64,000 nucleotides of DNA from Rhizobium sp. Pop5 (GCF_024721175.1 NZ_CP099401.1:248001-312000); one strand, 5' to 3'. Numbered from the stretch's first letter, positions 43,133-52,758 are shown. The notes: generated by a model from the sequence alone, not told the origin. Translations and numbers: made by a program.

Positions 43133-44848
43133 GTGATAGGTAGTCTTCCGATGTTGCGAGGCTTGACCGGCTTCAGCAGGGATTGGCTCCGCAGCGATAT
43201 CCCTGCCGGGCTCTCGATCGCCGCCGTCGGCCTGCCGAGCGCTATTGCTTATCCGGCGATCGCCGGTCTGCCGCCGGAAACGGGCATTTATGCCAGCATC
43301 GTCGCGCCGATTGCCTACGCGATTTTCGGGCCTTCCCGGCTGCTGATCGTCGGGCCCGACGCGGCGTCAATGTCGGTGTTGGCCGCAGCAATGGGCGCGA
43401 TCGTCGCCGCCGATCCGACGAGCGGCGGCGACCGGGTGGCCATCGCGGCGGCTCTCGCCCTCGGCGTCGGCGTCTGTTATCTCGTCGCCAAATTGCTAAA
43501 GCTTGGCGTTCTCGCAAGCTTTCTTTCCCGCCCCATCCTGGTCGGGTTCTTCGCCGGCGTATCTCTTTCCATCCTTGTCGGACAGATGGGCCGTTTCACC
43601 GGCGTGAAAATCGAATCCGACGGATTGATCTCCCCGCTTGTCGAAATGCTTGCCAAGAGCAGCCTGATCCACTGGCCCTCACTCATTCTCGGGCTTGCCA
43701 TGTTCGCGCTGCTTTGGGTCGTTCGTCTTTTCCCTTTCAGAATTCCGGGTCCTATTCTCGTCGTCATTATCTCGGTCGCTCTTTCTGCGATTTTCGACTT
43801 TCGGGACCAAGGCATCGCCGTCGTCGGGGACATACCGCGCGGACTTCCAAGCTTCTTCCTGCCTCCGTTTCACGAGATGCCTCTCGACAAGCTCGTCATC
43901 GGTTCGGTTGCGATCTTTCTTGTCAGCTTCGGCTCCGGCATTGTGGCCGCACGCAGTTTCGCGTCGCGGACCGGTGACGAGGTCGATGCCAATCAGGAGC
44001 TGGTCGGACTTGGCGCCGCCAATATAGCGCCTGGGCTTTTCGGTTCGTTTCCGGTCAGCGTATCGGACTCTCGAACCGCCATAAATCTGTCGACGGGCGG
44101 CGTTTCGCAGGTCGCGGGGCTGGTTTCCGCCGCGGCCCTGATCGCCGTGCTGGTTTTCCTTCACGGTGCATTGCGCATCCTTCCCATTCCCGCGCTCGCG
44201 GCAATCCTTACAATGGCTGCCATCAGCCTGATCGATATTCCTGAGCTCAAGAAGATATGGCGCATCAGCCGCATGGAGTTCGTCTTCGCGCTGATCGCCA
44301 TGTGGGGAGCGATCAGCTTCGGCGTCCTCAATGGCGTCATTGTCGCTATCGTCGCAACCTTCGTCTATCTGCTGCGCCAGACGATGTTTCCGCGCGACGG
44401 CTTGCTCGGCCGCATCGAGGGACGACACGGTTTCTTCGATCTCAAGCGCTATTCGGAGGCCCGTCCCGTTCCGGGCGCGGCCGTCTTCGCGGTCCAGGGC
44501 AGCATCCTGTTCTACAACGCCGACTACGTTCGCATCCGGCTGACCTCCGTCGCAAAGGAGCTTCCCGCCGATACCAAATGCCTGGTGCTCGACGCCAGCG
44601 CCATCACGCAAATCGACAGCACCGGCGCGACCGCGCTCGAGGCCGTGGCCGAAATCCTGGTGAAACGGAGCATCATCTTCGCCTTCGCCGATCTCAGCGA
44701 TGAAAGCCGCGCCATTCTCGAACGGGCCGGCGTCATCAAGATGGTCGGCGCCGAGAACATTTTCAACGGCAGAGAGGAAGCCCTGCGGACGCTGATCGGC
44801 GATATCGACCAGATCGGCAATGCAGCCCCGACAGGCAATGCACCTTAG
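43133..44848 (+). CDS. SulP-family anion transporter with STAS domain
   Basis: 571 aa. About 11-12 membrane segments follow the SulP opening RSDIPAGLSIAAVGLPSAIAY; the family region GPDAASMSV is present. The C-terminal cytosolic STAS domain (about 440-555) has DASAITQIDSTGATALEAV. Substrates in the family include sulfate and bicarbonate; none can be chosen here. GTG start with AAGGAGCCAGC upstream. The PPK2 gene follows 20 bases after the stop. Confidence 0.9.
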   Translation: MIGSLPMLRGLTGFSRDWLRSDIPAGLSIAAVGLPSAIAYPAIAGLPPETGIYASIVAPIAYAIFGPSRLLIVGPDAASMSVLAAAMGAIVAADPTSGGDRVAIAAALALGVGVCYLVAKLLKLGVLASFLSRPILVGFFAGVSLSILVGQMGRFTGVKIESDGLISPLVEMLAKSSLIHWPSLILGLAMFALLWVVRLFPFRIPGPILVVIISVALSAIFDFRDQGIAVVGDIPRGLPSFFLPPFHEMPLDKLVIGSVAIFLVSFGSGIVAARSFASRTGDEVDANQELVGLGAANIAPGLFGSFPVSVSDSRTAINLSTGGVSQVAGLVSAAALIAVLVFLHGALRILPIPALAAILTMAAISLIDIPELKKIWRISRMEFVFALIAMWGAISFGVLNGVIVAIVATFVYLLRQTMFPRDGLLGRIEGRHGFFDLKRYSEARPVPGAAVFAVQGSILFYNADYVRIRLTSVAKELPADTKCLVLDASAITQIDSTGATALEAVAEILVKRSIIFAFADLSDESRAILERAGVIKMVGAENIFNGREEALRTLIGDIDQIGNAAPTGNAP

Positions 44849-44868
44849 TGACAAAAGGAGGGAGAGCC

Positions 44869-45711
44869 ATGGACGAGAATTATGAGCCGCGGCAGGCCGA
44901 TGAAGATGCACCCCGCGGCGCCAAAGAAAAAAAGAAAAAGAAGTCATGGGATTATGAGAAGGAGATCGGCCGGCTGCAGGTGGAGCTGGCGCATCTGCAG
45001 GCCTGGGTGAAGAAGTCAGGCGCAAGGATCGTCGTCGTCTTCGAGGGACGCGACGCCGCCGGCAAAGGCGGCATGATCAAGCGGATCACGGAAAGGGTCA
45101 GTCCCCGCGTTTTCCGCGTCGTGGCGCTGCCCGCCCCCACCGACCGCGAGAAGTCGCAGATCTACATGCAGCGTTATATCGCTCATCTGCCGGCGGCCGG
45201 TGAAATCGTGATATTCGACCGCAGCTGGTATAACCGTGCTGGCGTCGACCGTGTCATGGGCTTCGCCAGCGAGAAGAAGGCGCAGCGCTTTCTCGAGCTC
45301 GCGCCCCGCTTCGAGGCTGCAATCGTCGAAAGCGGCGTCATTCTGCTCAAGTATTTCCTGACGGTCAGCGAAGAAGAACAGGAGCGCCGCTTCAGGCGCC
45401 GGATCGACGATCCGCTGCGGCAATGGAAGCTCAGTCCCATGGACGTCGAGTCCTACCAACGCTGGTGGGATTACACGCGCGTCTATGACGAAATGCTGCG
45501 GATGACCGACAGCAATCACGCGCCATGGTGGATCGTGCCTTCGGACGACAAGAAACGTGCGCGGGTCAACTGCATCTCGCACCTCCTGAAATCCATTCCC
45601 TATGAACGACTGAAATTCGACGAGCCCGACCTGGGGAAGCGCCAGAAGCGGCCGGGCGACTTCGTCGAGGATCACAGTATCCGCCACGTCGTACCTGATA
45701 TGACGACATAA
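44869..45711 (+). CDS. ppk2: Polyphosphate kinase 2
   Basis: 280 aa PPK2 enzyme transferring phosphate between polyphosphate and nucleotides. Walker A is EGRDAAGKGG (near residue 63), then the lid RVVALPAPTDREKSQ and the Walker B/catalytic FDRSWYNRAGVDRVMGF. The Lys-rich N-terminus (KEKKKKK) may bind polyphosphate. ATG 44869 has AGGAGGGAGAGCC upstream, better than the GTG overlapping the SulP stop. One-domain length fits class I PPK2. Confidence 0.94.
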   Translation: MDENYEPRQADEDAPRGAKEKKKKKSWDYEKEIGRLQVELAHLQAWVKKSGARIVVVFEGRDAAGKGGMIKRITERVSPRVFRVVALPAPTDREKSQIYMQRYIAHLPAAGEIVIFDRSWYNRAGVDRVMGFASEKKAQRFLELAPRFEAAIVESGVILLKYFLTVSEEEQERRFRRRIDDPLRQWKLSPMDVESYQRWWDYTRVYDEMLRMTDSNHAPWWIVPSDDKKRARVNCISHLLKSIPYERLKFDEPDLGKRQKRPGDFVEDHSIRHVVPDMTT

Positions 45712-45714
45712 GCG

Positions 45715-46887
45715 GTGCCGACCGGAAACTTGGCGGACGCAGCGATGGAGCAGATAGCCGATACGCCAGCGCGGAAGACCGATGCCGGCCAGATTTCGAT
45801 AGAGGCAAGGGTAAGCGATCTCGTCCGACTGGGCATCATCGGACTTTTCGCCTATTGGACGATGGTTCTCATCGCACCCTTCGCATTGATCGTTATCTGG
45901 TCGGCGATCCTTGCAGTCGCGCTTTTCCCAATGTTCGCAGCGCTCTCGCGGCTGCTCGGAAACAGACCGGTGATTGCGGCCATCATCATCGTCGTCGGCT
46001 GTCTGGTCCTGATCATCGCGCCGTTTGCCCTGGTTGCGGTCAGCTTCGCCGACACCGTGCAGGCGCTGATCGGCAACCTACGGACGGGAGAGTTTACGCT
46101 GCCCGCAGCACCGGCCGCCATCAAGGAATGGCCCGTCGTCGGCGAGCGCCTCCACGACATCTGGAACCAGGTCGCCGGCGATCTCGCTTCGACCATCATC
46201 AAGTTTCAAGCGCCCATCCGCGAGGTCATGGGCGTAGTCGTGACAAAACTTGCCTCGATCGGCGGCGGCGTGTTGAGCTTCGTCGTCTCGGTCATACTTT
46301 CCGGCCTGTTTCTCACGCAGGCTACGCGTCTTGCATCGACGATACAGGTGCTGGCGAGCCGGATCGCCGGTGAAAAAGGCGTCGGATTTGCCAGGCTGGC
46401 GGGAACCACTGTGCGCAATGTCTCGCGCGGCGTCATCGGCGTTGCCTTTCTGCAGACCCTGCTCTGCGGATTGTGCTTTGCTTTCTTCGACATCCCTGCG
46501 CGCGGAGCCCTCACCTTCGCGGTCTTCATGCTCTGCCTCATGCAGCTTGGACCCGCGCTGGTGCTGTTGCCCGTCATCGTCTGGGCGTGGTTTTCCTGGT
46601 CGTCGGCAACCGCCTTGGTCTTTACCGCCCTGGCAGTGCCGATCATGGTCGTCGACAATATCCTGAAACCCATTCTGATGGCGCGGGGCCTATCGACCCC
46701 GATGCTCGTCATCCTGATCGGCGTCATCGGCGGCACGCTTTCCCATGGTCTTCTGGGACTTTTCCTCGGGCCAGTGGTACTCAGCGTCTTTTACGAGCTG
46801 CTCAAAGCCTGGGCCTGGCCGCCGCCAGCAGGATCTGAAAACAGCCCCGCCGCGGGTTTCACGGCCGAGCCCGAGCGCTTCGGCTAG
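45715..46887 (+). CDS. AI-2E/PerM-family membrane transporter
   Basis: 390 aa with about seven or eight membrane segments. Family features include the paired N-terminal helices IIGLFAYWTMVLIAPFALIV, an extracytoplasmic middle region with LPAAPAAIKEWPVVGERLHD, and the C-terminal GGTLSHGLLGLFLGPVVLSV. GTG 45715 or ATG 45745 may be the start. It begins three bases after ppk2, so it is co-transcribed. The name AI-2E is by family only; transport of autoinducer-2 is not implied. Confidence 0.85.
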   Translation: MPTGNLADAAMEQIADTPARKTDAGQISIEARVSDLVRLGIIGLFAYWTMVLIAPFALIVIWSAILAVALFPMFAALSRLLGNRPVIAAIIIVVGCLVLIIAPFALVAVSFADTVQALIGNLRTGEFTLPAAPAAIKEWPVVGERLHDIWNQVAGDLASTIIKFQAPIREVMGVVVTKLASIGGGVLSFVVSVILSGLFLTQATRLASTIQVLASRIAGEKGVGFARLAGTTVRNVSRGVIGVAFLQTLLCGLCFAFFDIPARGALTFAVFMLCLMQLGPALVLLPVIVWAWFSWSSATALVFTALAVPIMVVDNILKPILMARGLSTPMLVILIGVIGGTLSHGLLGLFLGPVVLSVFYELLKAWAWPPPAGSENSPAAGFTAEPERFG

Positions 46888-46902
46888 GCGGCATCGGCAG
46901 GT

Positions 46903-47139
46903 TCATCGCCTGGTGCAATAGACGACGACCTCCTGCTCTATTTCGTAGCAGAGCTGCTCATATTCCTTGACGAGCTTGTCCTCTCTCGGCCTCTGTATTC
47001 GGAACCGTTCCAGCGCATCGACGGCAAGATCGTAGGCCTCGAACATCTCCCCGAGCGTCTCATTGGTCATGGCCACCAGAAGATGGCGTATATCGGGAAG
47101 GCGCAACATCAGTTTTCTGCGGCCGCGTTCTCGGCTCAT
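46903..47139 (-). CDS. Small hypothetical protein
   Basis: 78 aa, soluble and helical (MTNETLGEMFEAYDLAVDAL), with Cys near the C-terminus. Not recognised. It is convergent with the AI-2E transporter gene, 15 bases away. In-frame alternatives to ATG 47139 exist (for example the Met of MLRLPDIRHLL). Confidence 0.55.
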   Translation of the reverse strand: MSRERGRRKLMLRLPDIRHLLVAMTNETLGEMFEAYDLAVDALERFRIQRPREDKLVKEYEQLCYEIEQEVVVYCTRR

Positions 47140-47318
47140 TGATCGGCTCCGCGTTCAAAGCATCTCTGCAATTGATACGAAGTCGCCGAGGGGCCGGATC
47201 GTTCCCGGCTCACAGACAAACGTTTCTGATTTGAGAGAAAAATCCCTCTGGGATTGATGTTTTTGCTAGGAAGAAAGCGGTGAACTGTCTTTGTCATCCG
47301 TGCGGATATGCGGCACGT

Positions 47319-47525
47319 TCAATGAAGGTTGGACATAGCGCGCCGCGGTATCTGCCAGGCGCGCCAATGGGTAGGATGAACGTCGAGCATCTCGTCCGTC
47401 AGGGCATTCACCCATCCGCCAGGCAGCCGCTGGCAGGGAAAAACCAGCGCATGGATACCGTCGCCATCGATCACAGCGAGCTCAATATCCTCTTCGAACG
47501 GAGCTTCGACGACCAACCGCCACAT
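47319..47525 (-). CDS. Small hypothetical protein (rhizobial type)
   Basis: 68 aa, beginning MWRLVVEAPFEEDIELAVID and containing HALVFPCQRLPGGWVNA and HPTHWRAW. The residue pattern matches small proteins common in Rhizobium genomes, function unknown. ATG 47525 has GGAGGG seven bases upstream, which excludes the longer open frame. Confidence 0.6.
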   Translation of the reverse strand: MWRLVVEAPFEEDIELAVIDGDGIHALVFPCQRLPGGWVNALTDEMLDVHPTHWRAWQIPRRAMSNLH

Positions 47526-48018
47526 CACCGAACCCTCCAAGACGATGCATGAATTCAGGCCGGCTAAAAGGCCATTGTTCGGCATGCCAGTCACTCCACT
47601 GCCGACGCTTCCCGGGCGTTGTAGGGAGGCTGCTACGTCCCTGCTTGCGATGGAAGGCTGGATCCTGCCAGCCCGGCAATCGCCCATTTGATATAGAAGC
47701 CAGGTTAATGCTGCCGGCATGCGTGACCCCACCACTCGTCGCTGGTTGTCGTTTCGTCGGCTCCCTCAAATGGCCGTGTACCCATTCCTCTTCAGAGTAG
47801 CGGAACAATGGGCCGAGGGCATTGAGCCGGATCAATGGAGGTGACGCCGGACCAAAACATGGGGTCCGTCAGCGCCTCGGCAGTTCCGTTTTGCAGGGCC
47901 TGGTTTGCAAGGAGAGAACAATAGAGTCTACCCGATACTACACTGATCACTCCTCCCGAGGTGGTATTCTGCGGTTCCTGCGAGAGGGAACGTCTCAAAC
48001 GAGGCGGAGGAAGCCATC
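47526..48018. other. Intergenic region upstream of FixL-like gene
   Basis: 493 bases without a supported gene. An FNR/FixK-like half-perfect site, TTGAG-CCGG-ATCAA, is at 47822-47835 with one base off the consensus, about 190 bases upstream of the kinase gene. GGCGGAGGAAGCC at the right end is the ribosome-binding site for the gene at 48019. Confidence 0.3.
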
Positions 48019-49266
48019 ATGTCCATCAAGATGGAGGCGCCTGATGTCGCCGAATACAGTTCCGTCGTCTCAAATCTTTCCGGACGAACCTCTTTTGCGG
48101 GATCTCGAATGGCACGTCGCGAACGGTCAGGCGCATTGCGCAAGGGAGATGACGGGCCACGGCTGGATTGGATCCGGCAACTCTATGAACATATGCCGGA
48201 CGCGGTTTTCTTCGTCACCGACAACAGTCGGATTTCCACCTGCAACCGGGCTGCGGTCGCCTTGTTCGGTTATGAGGAAAATGAGTTGCTTGGCCACGGG
48301 ATCGACTTCGTCTGGTGCCCGACGCCGGATGTTCGGCTGAAGGGGCGCTGGGCGGACCAGGGCGCGGTGCGCGCTGGTCTGGCGATCACCAAGAGCGGGA
48401 TTCGGTTTCCGACCGCCCTGACCATCATCAGAGAGCAGGTGGAGGAGGAAACCTTCTCTGCGCTGATTTTCGAGGACTTCCGCGCGGAGCGCGAGACGTT
48501 GCAGCAGGTCCAGGAGCTTCAATGCGAGCTAGCGCGTCTCGCAAGAATAGTCGCGCTTGGGGAAATGACATCGACGCTGGCGCATGAACTGTCCCAGCCG
48601 CTGTCGTCGATCGCCGCTTACTCCCAAGGTTGCGCCCGGCTTATGATGAACGATCATCGCCGCCACGGCGAGGAACTTCGCGAAGCCTTGTCGGAAATTA
48701 CTCAGCATGCCCTGTGGGCAGGGACGATCGTCCAGAACATCCGGGAATTTGCAAGGCGCGGCGCCGACGAGAGAAAAATCGAGGCGATGCACGCGCTGAT
48801 CCGCGAGGCGACGATGTTCGCGCTAACGGGATCGCAGCGGCAGGGACTTGATACCGATTTCCAGCTTGAAGCGAAGCGGGACACCGTGCTTGTCGACCGC
48901 GTCCAAATCGTACAGGTGCTGACGAACCTCCTTCGCAATGCCGTGGAGGCCACCGACGGTATCGCGCAACCGCATATTATGATCCGCACCAGAACCGACG
49001 ATTTTTCCCATCTCATTGTCGATGTGTCCGATAATGGCTGCGGCATTGCGGCTGAGATCGAAGAGGCGCTGTTTCGTCCCTTCGTGACCAGTAAACCGCG
49101 GGGTCTCGGCATGGGTCTGGCGTTGTCCAAGCGCATTATCGAGGCGCATGGCGGCCGGATAACCGCGCGCAACAGAAGGGAAGGCGGTTCAATTCTCTCA
49201 TTTTCGCTTCCGCTGATGGAGACCACAACCAATGGCGAACGACCTTACGATCCATCTCGTCGATGA
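48019..49266 (+). CDS. PAS sensor histidine kinase (FixL-like)
   Basis: 415 aa, no membrane segment. One PAS domain (about 53-155: HMPDAVFFVTDNSRISTCNR and FGYEENELLGHGI) is followed by HisKA with the phospho-acceptor His189 in LGEMTSTLAHELSQPLSSI, and a catalytic domain with NLLRNAVEA, DNGCGIAA and GLGMGLALSKRII. The layout is that of FixL/TodS-type kinases, but a haem-binding His cannot be assigned, so oxygen sensing is not shown. It overlaps the response regulator by 35 bases. Confidence 0.88.
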   Translation: MSIKMEAPDVAEYSSVVSNLSGRTSFAGSRMARRERSGALRKGDDGPRLDWIRQLYEHMPDAVFFVTDNSRISTCNRAAVALFGYEENELLGHGIDFVWCPTPDVRLKGRWADQGAVRAGLAITKSGIRFPTALTIIREQVEEETFSALIFEDFRAERETLQQVQELQCELARLARIVALGEMTSTLAHELSQPLSSIAAYSQGCARLMMNDHRRHGEELREALSEITQHALWAGTIVQNIREFARRGADERKIEAMHALIREATMFALTGSQRQGLDTDFQLEAKRDTVLVDRVQIVQVLTNLLRNAVEATDGIAQPHIMIRTRTDDFSHLIVDVSDNGCGIAAEIEEALFRPFVTSKPRGLGMGLALSKRIIEAHGGRITARNRREGGSILSFSLPLMETTTNGERPYDPSRR

Positions 49267-49900
49267 CGAGGAGTCGCCCCGGCGATCCCTAACGTTTCTG
49301 TTGGTGTCGGCTGGTTTTGCCGTTCGCGCGCATAGCTGCGCGAAAGCCTTTCTGGAACTGCTGCCGCTTTCCGGGCGAAACTGCCTAGTGACGGACCTGC
49401 GCATGCCTGAGATCGACGGCATCGAATTGGTTCAGCGCCTGCACCGTGTCGCTCCGGACGTTCCTGTGATCGTCATTACCGGCCAGGGCGACATAGCAGC
49501 CGCAGTTCAAGCGATGAAAGCGGGCGCGTCCGACTTCCTGGAAAAGCCGGTCAGAGAAGAGGCGCTGATTGCCGCCATCAACGCGGCGATGGGACAGAGG
49601 CGGGCCGGCAGGACGCTTGCCGATTCCGAGAATATTGCGGCGCGACTTCGCCAGCTCACGGATCGCGAACATCAGGTTCTGACCGGCGTGCTCGATGGCC
49701 TGCAGAACAAGATGATCGCCTATCAGCTCGGCATCAGCGCACGCACGGTAGAGGTTCACCGTGCCAACGTGATGGCCAAGATGGGCGCGCACAACCTGGC
49801 GGAACTCATGCGCATGGCCATCACCATCGATAGGGTGGCGCAGCCGCTGGAAGCCGGGACGGCTTTGCCGGTCAGTCACCGGTCAAATTATATCCGCTGA
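49232..49900 (+). CDS. LuxR-type response regulator (FixJ-like)
   Basis: 222 aa. Receiver domain 1-120 with DDEE at 11-14, phospho-acceptor Asp55 in CLVTDLRMPEIDG, Thr/Lys switch residues in VIVITGQGD and FLEKPV. The LuxR HTH is in LTDREHQVLTGVLDGLQNKM to SARTVEVHRANVMAKM. It is translated from within the kinase gene end, so the two form one signalling pair. FixJ normally activates fixK and nifA; the FixK-like gene at 52886 is a possible target. Confidence 0.9.
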   Translation: MANDLTIHLVDDEESPRRSLTFLLVSAGFAVRAHSCAKAFLELLPLSGRNCLVTDLRMPEIDGIELVQRLHRVAPDVPVIVITGQGDIAAAVQAMKAGASDFLEKPVREEALIAAINAAMGQRRAGRTLADSENIAARLRQLTDREHQVLTGVLDGLQNKMIAYQLGISARTVEVHRANVMAKMGAHNLAELMRMAITIDRVAQPLEAGTALPVSHRSNYIR

Positions 49901-49988
49901 TTCTAAAGCTAACCTTGCAACCGTTGCGAGGTGCGATATTATCCATTAGAAGAAGCTTAAATTGCGTGATCTTGTCGTAGGGGCGATC

Positions 49989-51764
49989 ATGAGAAGCGCA
50001 GAAATGCATGCTTTCAGCGGCCTTGGGCCGACTGCTGATGAAATCTGCCGACAGGTCGAGCGAATTCTCGGAAGTGAAGAGTTTCACGCACCCAGGCGCG
50101 GACGGAACTTCCTTGAGTTCGTCGTCACGGAGACGCTCGCCGGCCGGTCGGACTTCCTGAAGGCCTTTACGATAGCCAATGTGGTTTTCGGCCGGGAGGC
50201 TTCATTCGACCCGCAGAACGATCCTGTCGTCCGCATCGAGGCTGGCCGGATAAGAAAGGCGCTCGAGCGTTATTATCTGGTCGCGGGCCAGGCGGACGAG
50301 GTGATCATCACCGTTCCCAAAGGCGGATATGTACCGCATTTCGAATATGCCCAGGAGGCGCCACTCCCGCGGCTACCCGACGCGAATCCGGAGAAATCGC
50401 AGATCGCAGAACCCGAAGACCAGGGTGGCCAGGAGAAGCGTCCTCCAGTGCTTCCTGCCGTTCTCAGCCTCAGAATCATCCTGTTCGGTGCTCTTGCCCT
50501 TCTCCTATTCGCCGTTGCATTTGCATTGACTGCTCTGCGGGACGCGCCGACCGGGGCAACGCCGCCTGCGGCCGCGAAGCCGAAGGTGGTTGTCGAATTC
50601 TTCGCGGAGAACGGCTTCGCCGAGACAGGTTCGGATATAGCTCATGGTATGAGAGACGATATCATCGGTCAGCTTGCCCAGTTCGACAATATCGTCGTGG
50701 TTGCCGATCCGCTGCGCGGCGAGAGTGCCGCCGGCGCCGACTACTCGCTCCAGGGCAATGTGCAGCTCGACAAAAGCAGATTGCGCACGGCTGCCAGGCT
50801 GGTGCGTCAAGCGGATGGCGCCGTCATCTGGGCCAGCAATTTCGATGCCGACCTTCAGGCCGAGAACAAGCTGACGATCCAAAGCGGTATCGCCCGGCAG
50901 ATCTCCAACGTGATTGCGCAGGCTGACGGCGTTATCTTTCAAGCCGAGACGGGTAAGATCGCCCGGCCGGCACAGACAGGTGAGCAGAGTGCCCATGCCT
51001 GTACGCTCGCTTATTTCAGCTACCGCCAGACGATGACCGTGCAGGGCCACAGCGCGGTGCGCGAATGCCTGCAGCAGGCGACCCTGCATTCTCCCGCTAA
51101 CGCCGTCTCCTGGGCACTGTTGTCCATGGTCTATCTCGACGAGGTGAGGTTTCGCTACAAGCTCGGTGCTCCTTCTTCAGGCCAATCTCTCGAACTGGCG
51201 ACTGCCGCGGTGGAGAGGGCTGTATCGCTGGCGCCGAGCAATCCCCGGGTGCTGCAGGCCCTGATGATGGTCGGCTTTTTCAAGGGAGATATCGACAGGG
51301 CGCTGCAGGCCGGCACCGCAGCCTATGCCGCCAATCCCTGGGATGTGGAAGTTGCCGGTGAATATGGCCTTCGGCTGGCAATGTCGGGGAAATGGCAATC
51401 GGGCTGCGAACTCCTGTCCATCGCTCTCAACAGGAGTATCGGCCCCACAGGATACTACGAAGCCGGCATGGCGCTCTGCGCATTCATGAAGGGCGATGTC
51501 GAACAGGCGGAGCAGTGGGCGCGAAGATCCGATCTCGAGTCGAACCCCACGCATCATCTTATGTTGCTATCCATTCTGGGTGCGGCCGGAAAGATGAAGG
51601 AAGCCGAACTGGAAAAGCGTTGGCTCGACGTCCATGCCCCGGAATTGCTGGCGAATATCCGCGAGGAGATCGCGCTGCGCCTTCAACGACCGGAAGATCA
51701 GGAGCGGTTTCTGAATGGGCTGCGCGCTTCAGGACTGATCATCGGCCCCGTCTCGGCAAGATAA
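49989..51764 (+). CDS. Membrane TPR protein, paralogue B
   Basis: 591 aa, same architecture as the protein at 35839: N-terminal domain (VERILGSEEFHAPRRGRNFL, FGREASFDPQNDPVVRIEAG, VPKGGYVPHF), one TM segment (about 165-185: IILFGALALLLFAVAFAL), a TolB-like region (IAHGMRDDIIGQL, YSLQGNVQLD) and C-terminal TPRs (PSNPRVLQALMMVGFFKGD, NPWDVEVAGEYGLRLAMSGK). ATG 49989 with TAGGGGCG upstream is preferred over TTG 49962. It follows the FixJ-like gene by 88 bases. Confidence 0.8.
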   Translation: MRSAEMHAFSGLGPTADEICRQVERILGSEEFHAPRRGRNFLEFVVTETLAGRSDFLKAFTIANVVFGREASFDPQNDPVVRIEAGRIRKALERYYLVAGQADEVIITVPKGGYVPHFEYAQEAPLPRLPDANPEKSQIAEPEDQGGQEKRPPVLPAVLSLRIILFGALALLLFAVAFALTALRDAPTGATPPAAAKPKVVVEFFAENGFAETGSDIAHGMRDDIIGQLAQFDNIVVVADPLRGESAAGADYSLQGNVQLDKSRLRTAARLVRQADGAVIWASNFDADLQAENKLTIQSGIARQISNVIAQADGVIFQAETGKIARPAQTGEQSAHACTLAYFSYRQTMTVQGHSAVRECLQQATLHSPANAVSWALLSMVYLDEVRFRYKLGAPSSGQSLELATAAVERAVSLAPSNPRVLQALMMVGFFKGDIDRALQAGTAAYAANPWDVEVAGEYGLRLAMSGKWQSGCELLSIALNRSIGPTGYYEAGMALCAFMKGDVEQAEQWARRSDLESNPTHHLMLLSILGAAGKMKEAELEKRWLDVHAPELLANIREEIALRLQRPEDQERFLNGLRASGLIIGPVSAR

Positions 51765-51769
51765 GTCCG

Positions 51770-52729
51770 TCATGGATCGGAAGCCGCGGCGTTCAGCTTG
51801 CGGCTGCTGGAAATCTCCATGGCAATTCGCGTGGCGATCTCATCCTCGATATCGAGAACGGTCTGACCGCCCATGTCCCGATCATATTGATTTGCCCATA
51901 TAACCACGCCGTCGGCGCCGTCTATCAGGCGGATGTGCAGGTGAAGGACCGTGCTCTCGACAAGTATGCTTCCCTGCAGGCTGAACAGCGGGCCGATCGT
52001 TTCGGTGTTGGAGCGGCCCGGCGCAAGTACGACGAGATTTTCCACTTTCATGAACTTCGCAATCAGTTGGTCAGCCAATCCCTTCGCCAAATCCATCCCT
52101 TGGGCGGTGCCGCCGAGGACCGCGAAGGGTTCAATGATAATCCTGGTCTTGCTCTCGAGCGTGGACGCGGCGGAGCCCGGCGACGCCTTTGGCGGAGAAA
52201 GATAAGCTTCGAGGGGGCGGATGATAGCCAGTACGGCAATCGCGCCGAATAGCGCAGGCAGGCCGATTGGCAGCAGGAAATCGCGATAGGCGATCGGTCG
52301 CTGACGGCTGCGTTGCTTGTTTGCGCGGTTCAGCGAACTGGTCGCTTCGCCTGCATTCGGGCGGTCTTCGTTGCTGGAAAAGTGGGGGGAATAGCCCCCT
52401 TTGGGGATCGTGATCCGGATTGCGTCACTGCCTCCCGAGACGAGGTAATATCGTTCGAGCGCGCGACGGATACGCCCTGCCTCGATGCGAACAACCGGAT
52501 CATTCTGCGCATCGAAGGAGGCCTCGCGTCCCAAAACCGCCTGTGCAATCGTATAGGCCTTGAGTTGTTCGCCGCGTCCTTCCAGCATCTCTTCTACGAT
52601 GTATTGCAGGAAACGCCGCCCGCGCTCGGGGGCATGAAATTCCGGACTGGCGAGTATCCGGTCGAGCTGCTCGCGCACGGCCGCTGGGTCTTGAGGTGTG
52701 TGGCGGACCCCTTCCTCTTCCGATGCCAT
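51770..52729 (-). CDS. Membrane TPR-family protein, paralogue C, TPR-less
   Basis: 319 aa copy of the same family, ending shortly after the TolB-like domain (DLAKGLADQLIAKF, FSLQGSILVES, VVIWANQYDRDM). The TPR half found in the two larger copies is absent and the protein stops after AMEISSSRKLNAAASDP. It is convergent with paralogue B, with five bases between their stop codons. ATG 52729 follows AGGAGGTCTTG. The short form may be natural or result from loss of the 3' end. Confidence 0.75.
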   Translation of the reverse strand: MASEEEGVRHTPQDPAAVREQLDRILASPEFHAPERGRRFLQYIVEEMLEGRGEQLKAYTIAQAVLGREASFDAQNDPVVRIEAGRIRRALERYYLVSGGSDAIRITIPKGGYSPHFSSNEDRPNAGEATSSLNRANKQRSRQRPIAYRDFLLPIGLPALFGAIAVLAIIRPLEAYLSPPKASPGSAASTLESKTRIIIEPFAVLGGTAQGMDLAKGLADQLIAKFMKVENLVVLAPGRSNTETIGPLFSLQGSILVESTVLHLHIRLIDGADGVVIWANQYDRDMGGQTVLDIEDEIATRIAMEISSSRKLNAAASDP

Positions 52730-52740
52730 CAAGACCTCCT

Positions 52741-52758
52741 GCGATACCTTCGTATCGC
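52741..52758. promoter_or_regulatory. Inverted repeat upstream of paralogue C
   Basis: GCGATAC-CTTC-GTATCGC, seven-bp perfect arms, just upstream of the ribosome-binding site of the gene starting at 52729. Its GATAC...GTATC core also occurs in the 19-bp palindrome upstream of paralogue A (37807-37825). Confidence 0.4.

Noticed and set aside
43679..45025. 448-codon antisense frame over SulP and ppk2
   Set aside because: Overlaps two strongly supported genes; composition is that of a GC-shadow frame.
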